This document shows, one piece after another, positions 44,159 through 55,237 of a DNA stretch of 64,000 nt. Position 1 is the first letter of the stretch, and every line of letters starts with the position of its first letter. The notes beneath the pieces are model-generated. The model made no database searches. It saw nothing but the letters and a program-made list of their open reading frames with translations, and had not been told where the DNA came from. The position numbers were made by a program, and so were the translations under genes. The DNA is from Physcia stellaris (lineage: Eukaryota > Ascomycota > Lecanoromycetes > Caliciales > Physciaceae). The stretch lies in the NCBI GenBank assembly GCA_018902385.1, contig JABSSW010000015.1:372001-436000 (forward strand), read 5' to 3'.

Positions 44159-46134
44159 TCATTTATGAGCTATACAGATAATCAGTCAAGCTTTGCGTAG
44201 TTTAGTTCAGATGCAACTTACGAATGCCTTCGACGACGGTGGGCGTGACATCGACAACTTCGGCCGCCGTCTTCTTCTCCTTCCCCTGCCCTACTTCGTC
44301 CTTCATGAACGGAAAGGCCAGCACCTCCTTGATGCTATAATGGTCGGTCAGGAACATTACAATGCGGTCAATACCCATTCCCCAACCACCAGTCGGAGGC
44401 AGGCCAAATTCCAGGCTTGTGCAGAAGTTCTCGTCAACCATTTGCGCCTCGTCGTCGCCTTGGTCCTTTTGCCGTGCTTGTTCTTCGAACCGCAAACGTT
44501 GATCAAAGGGGTCGTTCAGTTCAGTGTAGGCATTGACAATCTCCTTCTTGCAGACGAAGGCTTCAAATCGCTCACACAAGCCAGGATTTTCTCGATGATA
44601 TTTGGCCAAGGGAGACATCATCTGTGGGTGACCAGTAATGAATGTTGGATTAATGCACTTCTCCTCGATGAACTCGCCGACTAGTTTGTCAAGCATTCTC
44701 GCATTTGTCTGTGGAGGCGTACACTCAACCTTCATCTTTTTCAGTACGCCCTTAAGGAAGTTGTTGGTGCTATCGGTGTGTAATTCTTCTCCAGGTGGAA
44801 ATTTCTCCCCGCAGGCTACCTCTAAAGCAGGTATCATTTCCACCCGTTTCCATGGCTTGTTCCAATTCACTTGATACTCCTCGCCGGTCTGGGTGCGGAA
44901 CTTGGTTTCATAGCTTCCTGCAATGTGCTTGACAAGACCAGAGACAAGATCCTCTGTGATATCCATGAGGTCGTAAACGTCTGCATAAGCCATATAAAAC
45001 TCGGCGGTTGTAAACTCCGGATTATGGGTTAAGTCAATTCCCTCGTTGCGGAATTGTCGGCCTAATTCGTAAACGCGTTCTAGACCGCCGACCACGAGCA
45101 TTTTGAGGTATAACTCCGGGGCAACGCGCATGAAGAGATCCATGTTCAGATCATTGTGATGCGTGATAAATGGCTTTGCAGTGGCACCACCAGCAATGGC
45201 ATTCATCATAGGTGTTTCAACCTCTATAAAATCTTTCTCGTCAAGGAATTTCCGAATATAGGTAATCATCTTGGAGCGTGTGATGAAAACATTGCGGGCA
45301 TTGTCGTTCATAATCAAATCTAAATACCGCTGTCGGTACCTCTGCTCCTGGTCTTTGAAGCCATAGTGCTCTGAAGGGATTTGGTGTAAGCATGGCGTAA
45401 GCAGTATAATCTCCGTAGCAAATATAGAGAGTTCACCCTCATCTGGTCGGCTCCGTGGTGCTGTTCGCCCTGGGTAGCCGATTATGCCAATTATGTCCCC
45501 CCGTCGAAGGTGGTCATGCTGATCCTCAAAAGGTACCGAGCCTGAGGCTTCTTGCATTTGGCACATGATCTGAACCTTGACACCCTCAGCTCTGACGTCG
45601 TAGAAGACGAGCTTGGTACCCGACACTCGTTTTGTATAAATCCTCCCCCCAACGCGACATTCGACATCTTTGAGATGCTCCCCGGGCTTGAGGCTTTCAT
45701 ACTTCTTGAGAAAGTCACGTAGATCGGTGGTAACTTGGAATTTGTGAGGGTAAGGATCGGGTTTCTTGATCTGGCGCAGTTTCTGGATTTTGGCGCATCG
45801 AATTTCATAATATTGCTGTCACAGGAATCAGCTAACAGAGTCGCTGAGGCTGCCCAAAAGAGAAGCAAGTGGTTGTGAACGGACATTGGGGGTTAAATTG
45901 CTTTCCTCCTCCTCGGCTGATGTATGCTTTGCAATTTTCGGCGGTGCCGCCGCAGCTTTGGCTTTCTTCTTTTCCTCAAGCTCTCGTTGCTTGATGCGTT
46001 TCTTTAGCTCGGTTTTGCTGTAGAGTTGTTAATGTGGAGGTAATTTCGCCGGTTGTACAAACAAACCTGACTTTCTCACCTGTGACTTCGTCGAGGTGAA
46101 GCTTGGCTACTTCACCTGCTGTCTCGTTCGTCAT
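44159..46134 (-). CDS. KRS1: cytoplasmic lysyl-tRNA synthetase
   Basis: Four exons, 46067-46134, 45885-46017, 44222-45815 and 44159-44169, give 601 residues (yeast Krs1 is 591). A lysine-rich N-terminal extension ([20 protein letters not shown]) binds tRNA in eukaryotic enzymes. The anticodon-binding OB fold starts near [18 protein letters not shown] and includes [19 protein letters not shown]. The class II catalytic core has [20 protein letters not shown] (motif 2) and [15 protein letters not shown] (motif 3). It charges tRNA-Lys with lysine. The 70-nt intron 45816-45884 has an unusual GTCCGT donor but joins TPN to QYYEIR precisely. The last exon is 11 nt and encodes the PHK tail; without that splice the protein would end RKLHLN. 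Confidence 0.93.
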
Positions 46135-46676
46135 GATTTTCCAATAACTATTACCGGATCGACTGGGCTTATTGTTGTACAGTCACAGGGCATCAAAGTA
46201 CGATACTAGAGACTGAGCCGTGTACCTTATGCTTTCGGCCCTACATGTAACTACCTTAGGGTACCCTGTATTTCTGTTCTCCGTAAAGTACAGTACCTTA
46301 ACGTTAACTCGCCTTCACCCAACAAACCCCGAGTGCGTAGGGCTGCACCAACCGAGGAAGCAACTTTAGGCGAGGTGGTACTCCGTACGTACCTTGAGGT
46401 ACTTATGGGATCTATGAGTAATGTACTACTGTAGGATTTTGGGGTAGAGCAATTATCGGAACACGGCTGCTGAAAACTTTGAGATCCTCATGTGACGATG
46501 TGTTGTTCATTGCTTTATTCTGCAGCATTGTTCGGCGACAACATTTGCCCATACATGATAGGCCCTTACATTGACCCGGCTTCTTGGACGTACATCGATC
46601 CACTGCTCGACTTCGTAGGTAATCCTGACGTCTAACAACCGAATTACATTGTATCAGAAAAGGTGAGGGTTTCTCT
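46135..46676. other. intergenic, KRS1 promoter region
   Basis: Between KRS1 (start) and the dynamin-like gene (end), both minus-strand. It contains short repeated GTAC-type stretches but no supported gene. Confidence 0.55.
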
Positions 46677-49600
46677 CTAAGCCTCCATATCATACTCCAC
46701 AGTCTCCCCCAGATCCTTCAACCACGACGAAGCTTTCTGAAGCTTTTCTTGTTCTTTTGTGAGCTGGCATCGCTCTCTTTCATCCTCTGGATTGACCGCT
46801 AAGAGAAGCGCACAGCGTTCATGTGCTTCAATGTGTCAGTGATACTTCTCCGTACAACAACAAGGTTAACGACTTACAGTCTGCTTCCGTCACACCTAGC
46901 TCCTGCTCCAAGGAACGTTTCAAATCGTTTCGAAATTTAAGAAAGAACTCGCATGCCACACTCTGACACACATGCTCGACAAACCTTGGAAAAGCATAAT
47001 CATAGTAGCCCTTTACTTTCTGATATATGTGGATTAGCTATTATACGTGGAGCCCCGACAGAATGTGCTTACTGAGATAGCCAGAATCTCCTGGCTATAC
47101 GGGTCAGCGCCTAATTGGGCATCCGTGATCTTAGCTAGTCGGTCGGCCTTGTTTTGTCTGCTCGGAGTCTGATTGCCGTTCGAGTCTTGGCGCTCCAAAT
47201 ACTTCAACGCTCGGTATTCACGTCGGCGAGTCTGTAGCATGATTAATGCTTTCTGTGTGGCCGCTGTGATTGCTTCGGCAATCACAGCCATCGGTTGGTA
47301 CATCTCCCAGTCCAGAATCCGAGTCACTATTCGACGCTGCTCCACCATAGCTTGCTGAAGAAATGAGCTACAGATTCGCTCAGCCTCGGAACGAATGAGA
47401 GTGTTATTCCACTCAGCTGCGATAGATGTCGGAGTCAGCATTTGCAGCCTTGAACAACCCGAGCAAGCGTTGTTGCAGGTTCTAGAAAAGAGATAGCAAA
47501 CACTCTGAAAGACCTACCAAAAGCTCTATGAAGCTCTCCGAATATCGTTTCCTGGCATAAAGCAAGAGTAGAATCCAGGAATTTTTCGGTGGGTATTTCC
47601 CAGACTTTTATAGAAAGCTTGATCATCGATTGTGTAGCTCTCGGATCAATTTCGCCGGGAAGGGCAATGTAGTGATCTTGAAGAGCATTTCGAACATCCG
47701 TCAGACTAAAGCTCTTTGAATACGCTAAGACTCAGTCAGCTCGACATCTCAAAACGACCGTCAATCACTAACAACTCTTGTCCGTGGACGCGGAAGACTT
47801 AAATTGCGGGATTTCACTCAATCGCAAACGTTTCATTGTAGATTCCCCAGAAGAGTCTCCGTTGTTACGCTTCTTCCCCGAACGATCTGCATTTGATCGC
47901 GGTACATCATTCTCCGAAGCAGAGTCAATTTCTATAGGTTCCGCTGTCGGACGACTGTGTCTGCGACCTGGTGTCGGTGTTTCAGGACTGTCTACGCTCA
48001 AACGAGATGTAACGGTCAGAGCCGGTTGAATAAGCATTGGCCGCGAGTCTGCCAAAAGCTGCTGGAAGTTTCTAGCCAAGTTATGCCACTGTTTTTGGAG
48101 ACTGTATCGCGAGTCTCCTCCATCGACGTGATTTCGAATTTCCGACTCAAATACTGCTAGTTTCTCCCAGATTTTGAGCTGCAAATTGCCAACTGGAGAT
48201 TTAGGCAGCTCATTGAGCCGTGTTTCAATCTGCGTCAATTTCTGTTGTACTTGCCGAGAAATGTGTGGTAAACTAGAGCGAGTGTTAGTGGTGCTGGGAA
48301 TTCCTGAAAGAACGTCGTCACAAACCTGTCTTTGATTTGAGCGGTCAGTATTTGCGATAGGAATGTTTGAAGCTGCAATGTTCCGAATCTATCGTTGTAC
48401 TCCTTTAGGACTGTAGACCAAGGCGTGTTCCTAGCAAAAAACTCTTTTTCTTGAGCTCTTGCTGTTGCGTGGTTCACATTGGGATCAGGGTTATTTTTGA
48501 CTACGTGATAACCGTGGCCTAGCTCAAAACGTTGACCCGCTAGAATCTGAATCCACTGATCTAGGGACTCAGCTTCTTGTACCCGATCTGGTTTCGTAAG
48601 AATCCCAACGGTTCGAACCTCGGCTGCTTCATCGCGTATGAGTTTAGAAGCACTGGAGTTCGCAGGGTCATCAGTCATTGGTAGAGCGAGAATATTGATG
48701 CAATTGTCTGCTCTAATGTATTGCTTGACCAGGTTCTTGACCAAGTCGACCAGATAGTTCTCTTCAGGCACATCGGATACGTTGATGACTCCAGGTAGAT
48801 CGTAGAAGGAAAGATTGGGCAAGTCCGGGCCTGATATCTCCAGTCGTACTACGTTTGGCGAGAACTTCACCTGACAATCTTGATTGGCTTTGAAATCGGT
48901 AGTTCCTGGAATATAATCATGGTGGGAGGACTGAGGATTCAATGTAGCTATCTGAGCCCACTCCCTTGATTAATCATGGAGGTTAGCATTGTATCATCCA
49001 GGTAATTGACCAAGTGTAGACATGCGACGAAACCTTAGCCATCCAGTCTATGCCAACCCCATTTCTTGCAACAATGCGTAAAGGGAGTTGAAGAGCTTGA
49101 TCTTAACTCACAGTAAGTTTGCAACATCTTCCTTGTTAGATGTCCGGGCAAAAAAGAAATTTTCGCCTTCTTGAAGTACCCATGGTCCCAATGGACGCTT
49201 TTTCGTGGCACCTTCGGGCTTGTACGTAGCGATTGCGGTCGTCTTAGCGATACCACGCGAAGTCACAGGTTTACCATGAGTCCCATCATACCTAAACGTT
49301 ATGTCACAGTCAGTGATACTATTCTAAGGTAACCGTTGAGTAGCAGAACGTATCCCTGCGCAGGCTAATCTGTTGCAGATCTTGTAGCTTCAGAAACGAA
49401 AGGAATGAAACACTTCGAGAAGACCTACATGTATTTCTTGTAGAGGGAGACAACGCAAACCCAGGGATCACTTCCTTCAGTGTTTTCGATCAAATTTATT
49501 TCTAGTGGACACTGTATGACATCAGTGTCTGCACCTAGGAACAGTTCAGAAAAGCTTACTCTAGTACATACACCCGCTTTGCGAGGGACCTTAATTTCGC

Positions 49601-50026
49601 TGTAGACCATCAGCACACCATACACGAAACAGAAAAGTCAAAATACCTGATCCCTTCGATGAGTGAGCTCTTTCCGGTGCTTTGATCACCCACTACGACA
49701 ATTTTGGGCAGCGGAAGAACCAGATCTTCGACCCCTAAATGACGTAGATTCTGAACAGCTTGCACAAGCTTCTTGACTCCACGACCAAGGACCTCCAAAC
49801 CTTGAGAGGCTCCGAAAGATAGAGTTGCAGAAGCACCAAGGTCGACGAGAGCGGCACTGGTTGAGCCGGTACGTGTTACTTGAATTTCACCATGCCCGTT
49901 GGTAACAGCTAGATCTTCGTTCATGGTGATATCGTGGTCTACCTCAGTGTCACCCATTCTCTCCTGGATTGGGTCTGAGGTAACCTCCTGAGTGCCACGT
50001 TCTCGTTTTACTTGTTTCCTCGCCAT
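46677..50026 (-). CDS. dynamin-like large GTPase (fungal Mx/dynamin type)
   Basis: Ten exons fit with consistent phases: 49647-50026, 49560-49599, 49429-49511, 49112-49291, 48326-48964, 47776-48272, 47518-47724, 47073-47416, 46878-47019 and 46677-46825, giving 886 residues. The G domain has GDQSTGKSS (about 113-121), the switch threonine in GVCTRCP, DLPG (about 283) and TKPD (about 350). The stalk follows (LPHISRQVQQKLTQIETRL...). It is interrupted by a polar, basic insert near the end of exon 6 that contains SGKKRNNGDSS and MKRLRL, like a nuclear signal. The C-terminal part (LLLAVNPEDERERCQLTKEQ) resembles a GTPase effector domain. No PH domain or transmembrane segment is seen, which resembles Mx proteins. 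Such GTPases self-assemble and act on membranes or nucleoprotein; the specific role is unknown. Confidence 0.87.
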
Positions 50027-51329
50027 TGCTACACTATACAGCTTGATCTGTTACTTGATCGTAGATTCAGATCGCTTGTGGTGCAGCGAGACTACAGAGT
50101 GTTAGCTGCCCAACAGCTTGGTAAGGGAGCAATGACTGACAGTAAACAAGGTGTGCTTCTGTGGATCAGACCACCAGATAGGCTAGCAGTCGTGTCGAAA
50201 GCTGCTATTCTTACAGCAATTACTCTCAATAGCTCTAGGAAGGGGTATAGTCGACAAGTAACAATCACAAAGCGTCGAAAGAAAAAGAGAAAGCTGTGCG
50301 ATCAGATTCAGATCTTTGACAAGCAGCCGATGTTGAAGCGAGGGAGGGGTACTGCGCATTGGAAAGCTGTGTTAAGAAAAGTATCCACGATTCATTTACT
50401 TTAGAGGGATGGGAGTCCGTTTGATATCTATTCCACGTAACATTCAAATCACCGCCCCTTCTCTTCATCATCTCCAGATTCATTGCGTCGGTGCACGCAG
50501 CTTTGACGGTATGGCGCAAATACGACAGTTCAAAGGTTGCTTCTTCGCCAATCATTCTGGAGGACTGTGGTGATGGATGTGAAAGCTGTGGAAGGAGACA
50601 GAGTGTGCCAAGACCCCCCAAATCCAGCAGCGCAAAACCCACACCATGTCCGTAAACCCTCACAGCATATTTGGCAGAACCACAAAAAGCTAAACATGGC
50701 GGCCTGCATAAGCCTAAACAAAGTGGGGTAGCATGAATGTATGGGTTTTACGCACGCCTACGTTCAGAGCATGAAATCGCCATTTGTTCTTGACTCATGT
50801 GAGAGAGATTACCGTAAGCTTGTGTCTACGGACCCGGGTGATATACGCACGGAGATCTGGACTCTTGCTCTGATGCAATAGCTAGGACAGAGACGCGGCG
50901 CTCGGACGTGACAGATCGCAGCAACAGATCCTGTCGAATGTTGGTTATTTGTGGTCCTTTTGTCTTGGTGATTCAGAGCCCACCCGCTGTGGACAAGATC
51001 GAGTGCCGGGGCCAGGTGGACGCTTTGTGAATTCAATCTTTCTGTTCTCGGGATTGTAGATAACCATATGTGACATAGTTTCAGCGTCCAATCCTCTCCA
51101 AGCGAGTGACCGCTGGCCCACAGCCTCAGACAGAGTCAGACAATAGCAGGTTGAGCTGCACATTTATCGACCATCTTACGATTGGCGGACAACTTGTTCG
51201 CCCTCATAGTGAAGGCGACTGTGTCCAAACATGGAATCTCATGTTTGACCAGCGACAGATATCTGTTTTCAAAGAAAACTTGTTTCGAATGAAGCTGTTA
51301 CCGTTCACATATACCCTCCAGAATCGCTG
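50027..51329. other. intergenic, no supported gene
   Basis: A 132-codon minus-strand frame (50265-50663) contains FELSYLRHTVKAACTDAMNL and could be a small gene, but I do not recognise it. Another frame (50945-51163) has TMSHMVIYNPENRKIEFTKR and is also unassigned. The stretch is the upstream region of the dynamin-like gene and the 3' region of COX15. Confidence 0.45.
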
Positions 51330-52847
51330 CTACTGTCTTCGTATAGAGCCTCTCAGACCGATTGAGTTACCATTCTTTCCTAGCCTTTTTGCTATGATCA
51401 TTGCCGCTCGTCTAGGCACCCAGCTTCTACTTCCAAGCACAAGGACAGACGTAAGTAAGGCGAGACTCCCTGCTTGATGTGCTGACGCCAGCGGCATTGG
51501 CACCAAGTAAAGTAGCGTGCTGATTCCCAGTAAAACCTGCAAACACACAAAGCCCACCACGCCATGTACTCCACTTCTCACGGCAAAGGGTAAAAGCTGC
51601 TTTATTGTTGGGGAAAACCTGGTGTACGCCCACAGTCCTATAACCGAAGTGAACGTCGTGGTGGCCAGGATCCTATGATCCAGTTGGACCAGAGATGGAT
51701 TTTCCAGAGCGTTACGCCACCAAATGTCGCTTTTGTCCGGAGTATGGGAATAAAAGTCCGAGAAAAGCTCGGATCTTGGCGGCACCCAATCGAGTCCCAT
51801 TTTTGGGAATTCGTTGTAAATCAAGCCCGCATCGAGTCCCGCGACGAGCCCTCCTGACATTGCGGTACAGAACACAAGCACTGCTAGCGCAGCCACCGAT
51901 CTTCGGAAGACTCGTAGCTTTGGGTCTTGCATTTTCGCGAGAAGTGACCATCCCTCTTCAGGATTCGCAAGTAGCTTGTGGGCTCGGAGAATCGAGAGAC
52001 CATTCCATAGCATAGCAGTATAACATAGAAAAGCGGCTCCTAAGTGAGCAGTGAGTCGATACTGGCTGACTCGAGGATGGCTACCGGGAGCAAAGAGATC
52101 ATCCTTGAGTCCAGACTTGACCATCCACCAACCTAAGAAACCTTGAAACCCTATTAAGCCTGCTATGCCTGCAAGCTTTACTGCCATGCGCGCCGAGACT
52201 CTACGTTTCGCGACAAAATATACGGAAGGAACGAGGAAAGAGAGGCCAACCACGCGACCCCATATCCTATGCGTCCACTCCATGTAATAAATCTTTTTGA
52301 ATTCTTCCATTGTCATATGTGGATTAAGCAGCTTAGACTCTGGTGACGCTTGGTATTTCTCGAATTCCATATCCCAGTCCGCGGTGTTTCGTGGTGGTAA
52401 AGAGCCTGTTACAGGCTTCCATTCCGTGATACTCAACCTGCTAATATCAGCCTGCAAGATGATCAAAATTGGAAAGTAGACTTACCCGGACTCAGTAAGC
52501 CGAGTCAGTCCACCAAAAACCACTATCCCAAAGACACTCGCTGCGCTCCCCAGAAGCCAGTACGCGACAACCTTGTCGCTGATTTCAGGAAACCGCCTAT
52601 TGCCACCCGTGGATCTATTGATGGATCTGCCGAGGGTGGACAAGGGAGAGCTCAGCGCTGATCTGGCCTCGATGGCCTCGGAGCTTGCAAGCGAGGCGTA
52701 GTACCTATATCGAGACCAAGTGTTCTTGCTCGCATCTTGCTTGAGTTTCAACCCTGGCTTTTGGCAATGACGACATGTGAAGAGTTGTCTGGACAGTCTT
52801 GGTGCAGCTCGAGCGAGGGCAGGCCAGCTATGAAGGATGGATGGCAT
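51330..52847 (-). CDS. COX15: heme A synthase, mitochondrial inner membrane
   Basis: Two exons, 52486-52847 and 51330-52437, give 489 residues (yeast Cox15 is 486). The N terminus is a basic mitochondrial presequence. The membrane part carries the signature VFGGLTRLTESG (across the 48-nt intron) and LSITEWKPVTG. Conserved histidines that can ligate heme sit in EWTHRIWGR, YRLTAHLG, QLDHRILA and SAHQAGSLA. Several hydrophobic helices lie between them, typical of the internally duplicated eight-helix CtaA/Cox15 fold. It converts heme O to heme A for cytochrome c oxidase. It is head-to-head with BCKDHB, with 277 bp between starts. Confidence 0.95.
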
Positions 52848-53124
52848 AGCTAAAGGTCGAGGTCGTGGGATGCAAGCTCAGGGGCATGTGCGAGTAGTGG
52901 TCAGTAACATCTATAGTAGATCAAACTGATTCGCAGTCCACACCATATCGAAGGTAAAGCAACCATCGGGATTCGGGCCGCCCTTGTTCTTGAGCCTCTC
53001 TTGGCCTCTCCTGTTTGAGCCGACGCAAGCCGACGTCTTCTGTCTCGCCTGCTCAAAGACAACAAGTACTGAAATACATATCCATCATTTGCCCTGTGCA
53101 AAGAGTCAAGATGCGAAAGTGATT
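52848..53124. promoter_or_regulatory. shared divergent promoter of COX15 and BCKDHB
   Basis: 277 bp separate the two start codons, and both products are mitochondrial. A common regulator is possible, but no site is assigned. Confidence 0.6.
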
Positions 53125-54390
53125 ATGTTGCGCGTCGGAGCGCGCTTTAAGCCTTCGGATGTCAGTTGCTCGATCAGATCTCTCCGTCGCTATTCTTCCA
53201 ATCCCCCGTCTGCCCGTCTAAATGTACCCATCGACTATTCCACCACTCCACTACTCCATCATACTGCAAAGTCCTTGCAGACTTCCACTCTTTCCTCAAA
53301 ATCTTCTTCTGCTCGGCTCAATCTCTTCCAAGCGATCAATAGCGCTCTCACCCATGCTCTGCGCACTGATGAACGAGTTCTCGTTTTTGGCGAAGATGTC
53401 GCTTTCGGAGGAGTCTTTCGATGCAGCATGAATCTGGCTACGGAGTTTGGCTCGGAACGAGTCTTCAACACGCCATTAAGCGAGCAAGGAATAGTTGGCT
53501 TCGCGATTGGTTGTGCAGCCCAAGGCATGAAGCCTGTAGCTGAAATCCAATTCGCAGACTATGTGTATCCCGCTTTTGACCAGTTCGTCAATGAGGCAGC
53601 GAAGTGGCGGTACAGAGAAGGCGCAACAGGTGGCAACGTAGGGGGACTTGTGGTCAGAATGCCGTGCGGGAGCGTAGGTCACGGCGCGCTGTGCGTAACT
53701 CTAATTTCTCATACAATGTCCTAACTTGCTGATCCAACGCAAGCTACCACTCTCAATCACCTGAGTCTCTTTTTACCCATGTACCTGGCTTGAGAGTTGT
53801 AATGCCTCGATCACCAGCTCAGGCGAAGGGCTTGCTATTGGCTGCAATCGCTTCTAATGATCCTGTCCTATTTCTTGAACCTAAGATTCTCTATCGAGCC
53901 GCTGTCGAGCAAGTTCCTATCGAGGCCTATCAAATTCGGCTATCAAGTGCGGAAATCGTGAAAGAAGGCAAGGATGTAACGGTAATATCCTACGGGCATC
54001 CTCTTTATACCTGCTCGGCCGCCATTGCAGCAGCAGAGAAAGATCTAGACGTCAGCATTGAGCTCGTAGATCTTCGCACACTCTATCCATGGGATCGAAG
54101 CACCATCATACAAAGTGTACGAAAGACGGGTCGCGCTGTCGTGGTGCATGAGAGCATGATAAATGCTGGCGTGGGCGCTGAAGTCGCTGCAACTATTCAG
54201 GAGGATGCATTTCTATTTTTGGAGGCTCCCGTGCAGAGAGTTGGTGGTTGGGCTACGCACATGGGTTTGATCTTTGAAAAATTCAACGTTCCCGATGTGA
54301 CGAGTAAGCTCGACAGCACTTCTGGCAATAGGTTGACTAACAAGATCGTTAGGAGTTTACGATGCAATCAAACGTACATTAGAGTACTAA
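53125..54390 (+). CDS. BCKDHB: branched-chain 2-oxoacid dehydrogenase E1 component, beta subunit
   Basis: Three exons, 53125-53690, 53744-54303 and 54353-54390, give 387 residues. After an Arg/Ser-rich presequence the protein reads [57 protein letters not shown] and [20 protein letters not shown], the transketolase-like pyrimidine-binding domain of E1 beta. The C-terminal half follows splicing ([32 protein letters not shown]-like), and the last exon adds [11 protein letters not shown]. With E1 alpha it decarboxylates branched-chain 2-oxoacids using thiamine diphosphate in the mitochondrial matrix. The FRCSMNL loop distinguishes it from pyruvate dehydrogenase beta. Introns are 53 and 49 nt. 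Confidence 0.94.
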
Positions 54391-55237
54391 TGATGGGCAA
54401 ATTACGAGTTCACTTCAGCGAAAGCTACCACATCACGTCAATGGGATACCAAAGCGCTACGCTGTCTGTATTGCAACCCACCAGATTCAGGAGATCCCAT
54501 GAATGTTCTCTGTCTTGAATAGGCTGTTAGGCTACGTCTTGCCACTCTCAGCTTCGTTGTTGCCGAGGAGGGTCGGACGACGTTGCAACGATCGCGTTAC
54601 AGTATTGCTGATGACGTGCGGGCGAGTCCAAAAAGGTTCACTCCGGCTATAGCAGATCTCTTGACGTACATGCCCCGAACACCAATAAGTGTCGACAAGC
54701 GACAAGTCCTTCTAATAAATCTTACCAAGTTTTCGAACATGAAGTGTAAGATGTGATATATACGAAGCTTGGAATCCGATGTATTCCAGGTGGACACCAT
54801 CCGCGCTAATTATTTCTTCTCTCATTCGATCGACTGCAATGTGAAGCAATTATTCATATAGAATCGGCAACTGTTCTTGTTCGGGCAAGGGGCAGTCCGA
54901 TTGTGAGGAAAGCATCATAACAAGCAAGGCGAGGAGTGAACTGTATTGAGAATGTGATTGCCACAGGTGGACAATAGCACTCGACGACTAAAAACCGAAC
55001 ACTCACGTGTGTCAGATTGTCATAGGTGAATGCACTTGTCACTTTTCTTTGTTCTTTGTTCTCGCCTTGACACACATACTAGTACGGTTTTCGAGCACAT
55101 AGTTCTCTTGACAGCTCTTCTCAAGTCTCCCAAATTACTCCGCATAACCCATTCCTACTCCTGTCCCCAGCCAGCGAGCTATTTGAACTAGTTAATTCTG
55201 AACCAAACTATCATCTTCAAAACTTACGGGACTCATT
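54391..55237. other. intergenic
   Basis: The 3' region of BCKDHB and the upstream region of the repeat protein. Short frames only, none supported. Confidence 0.55.
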
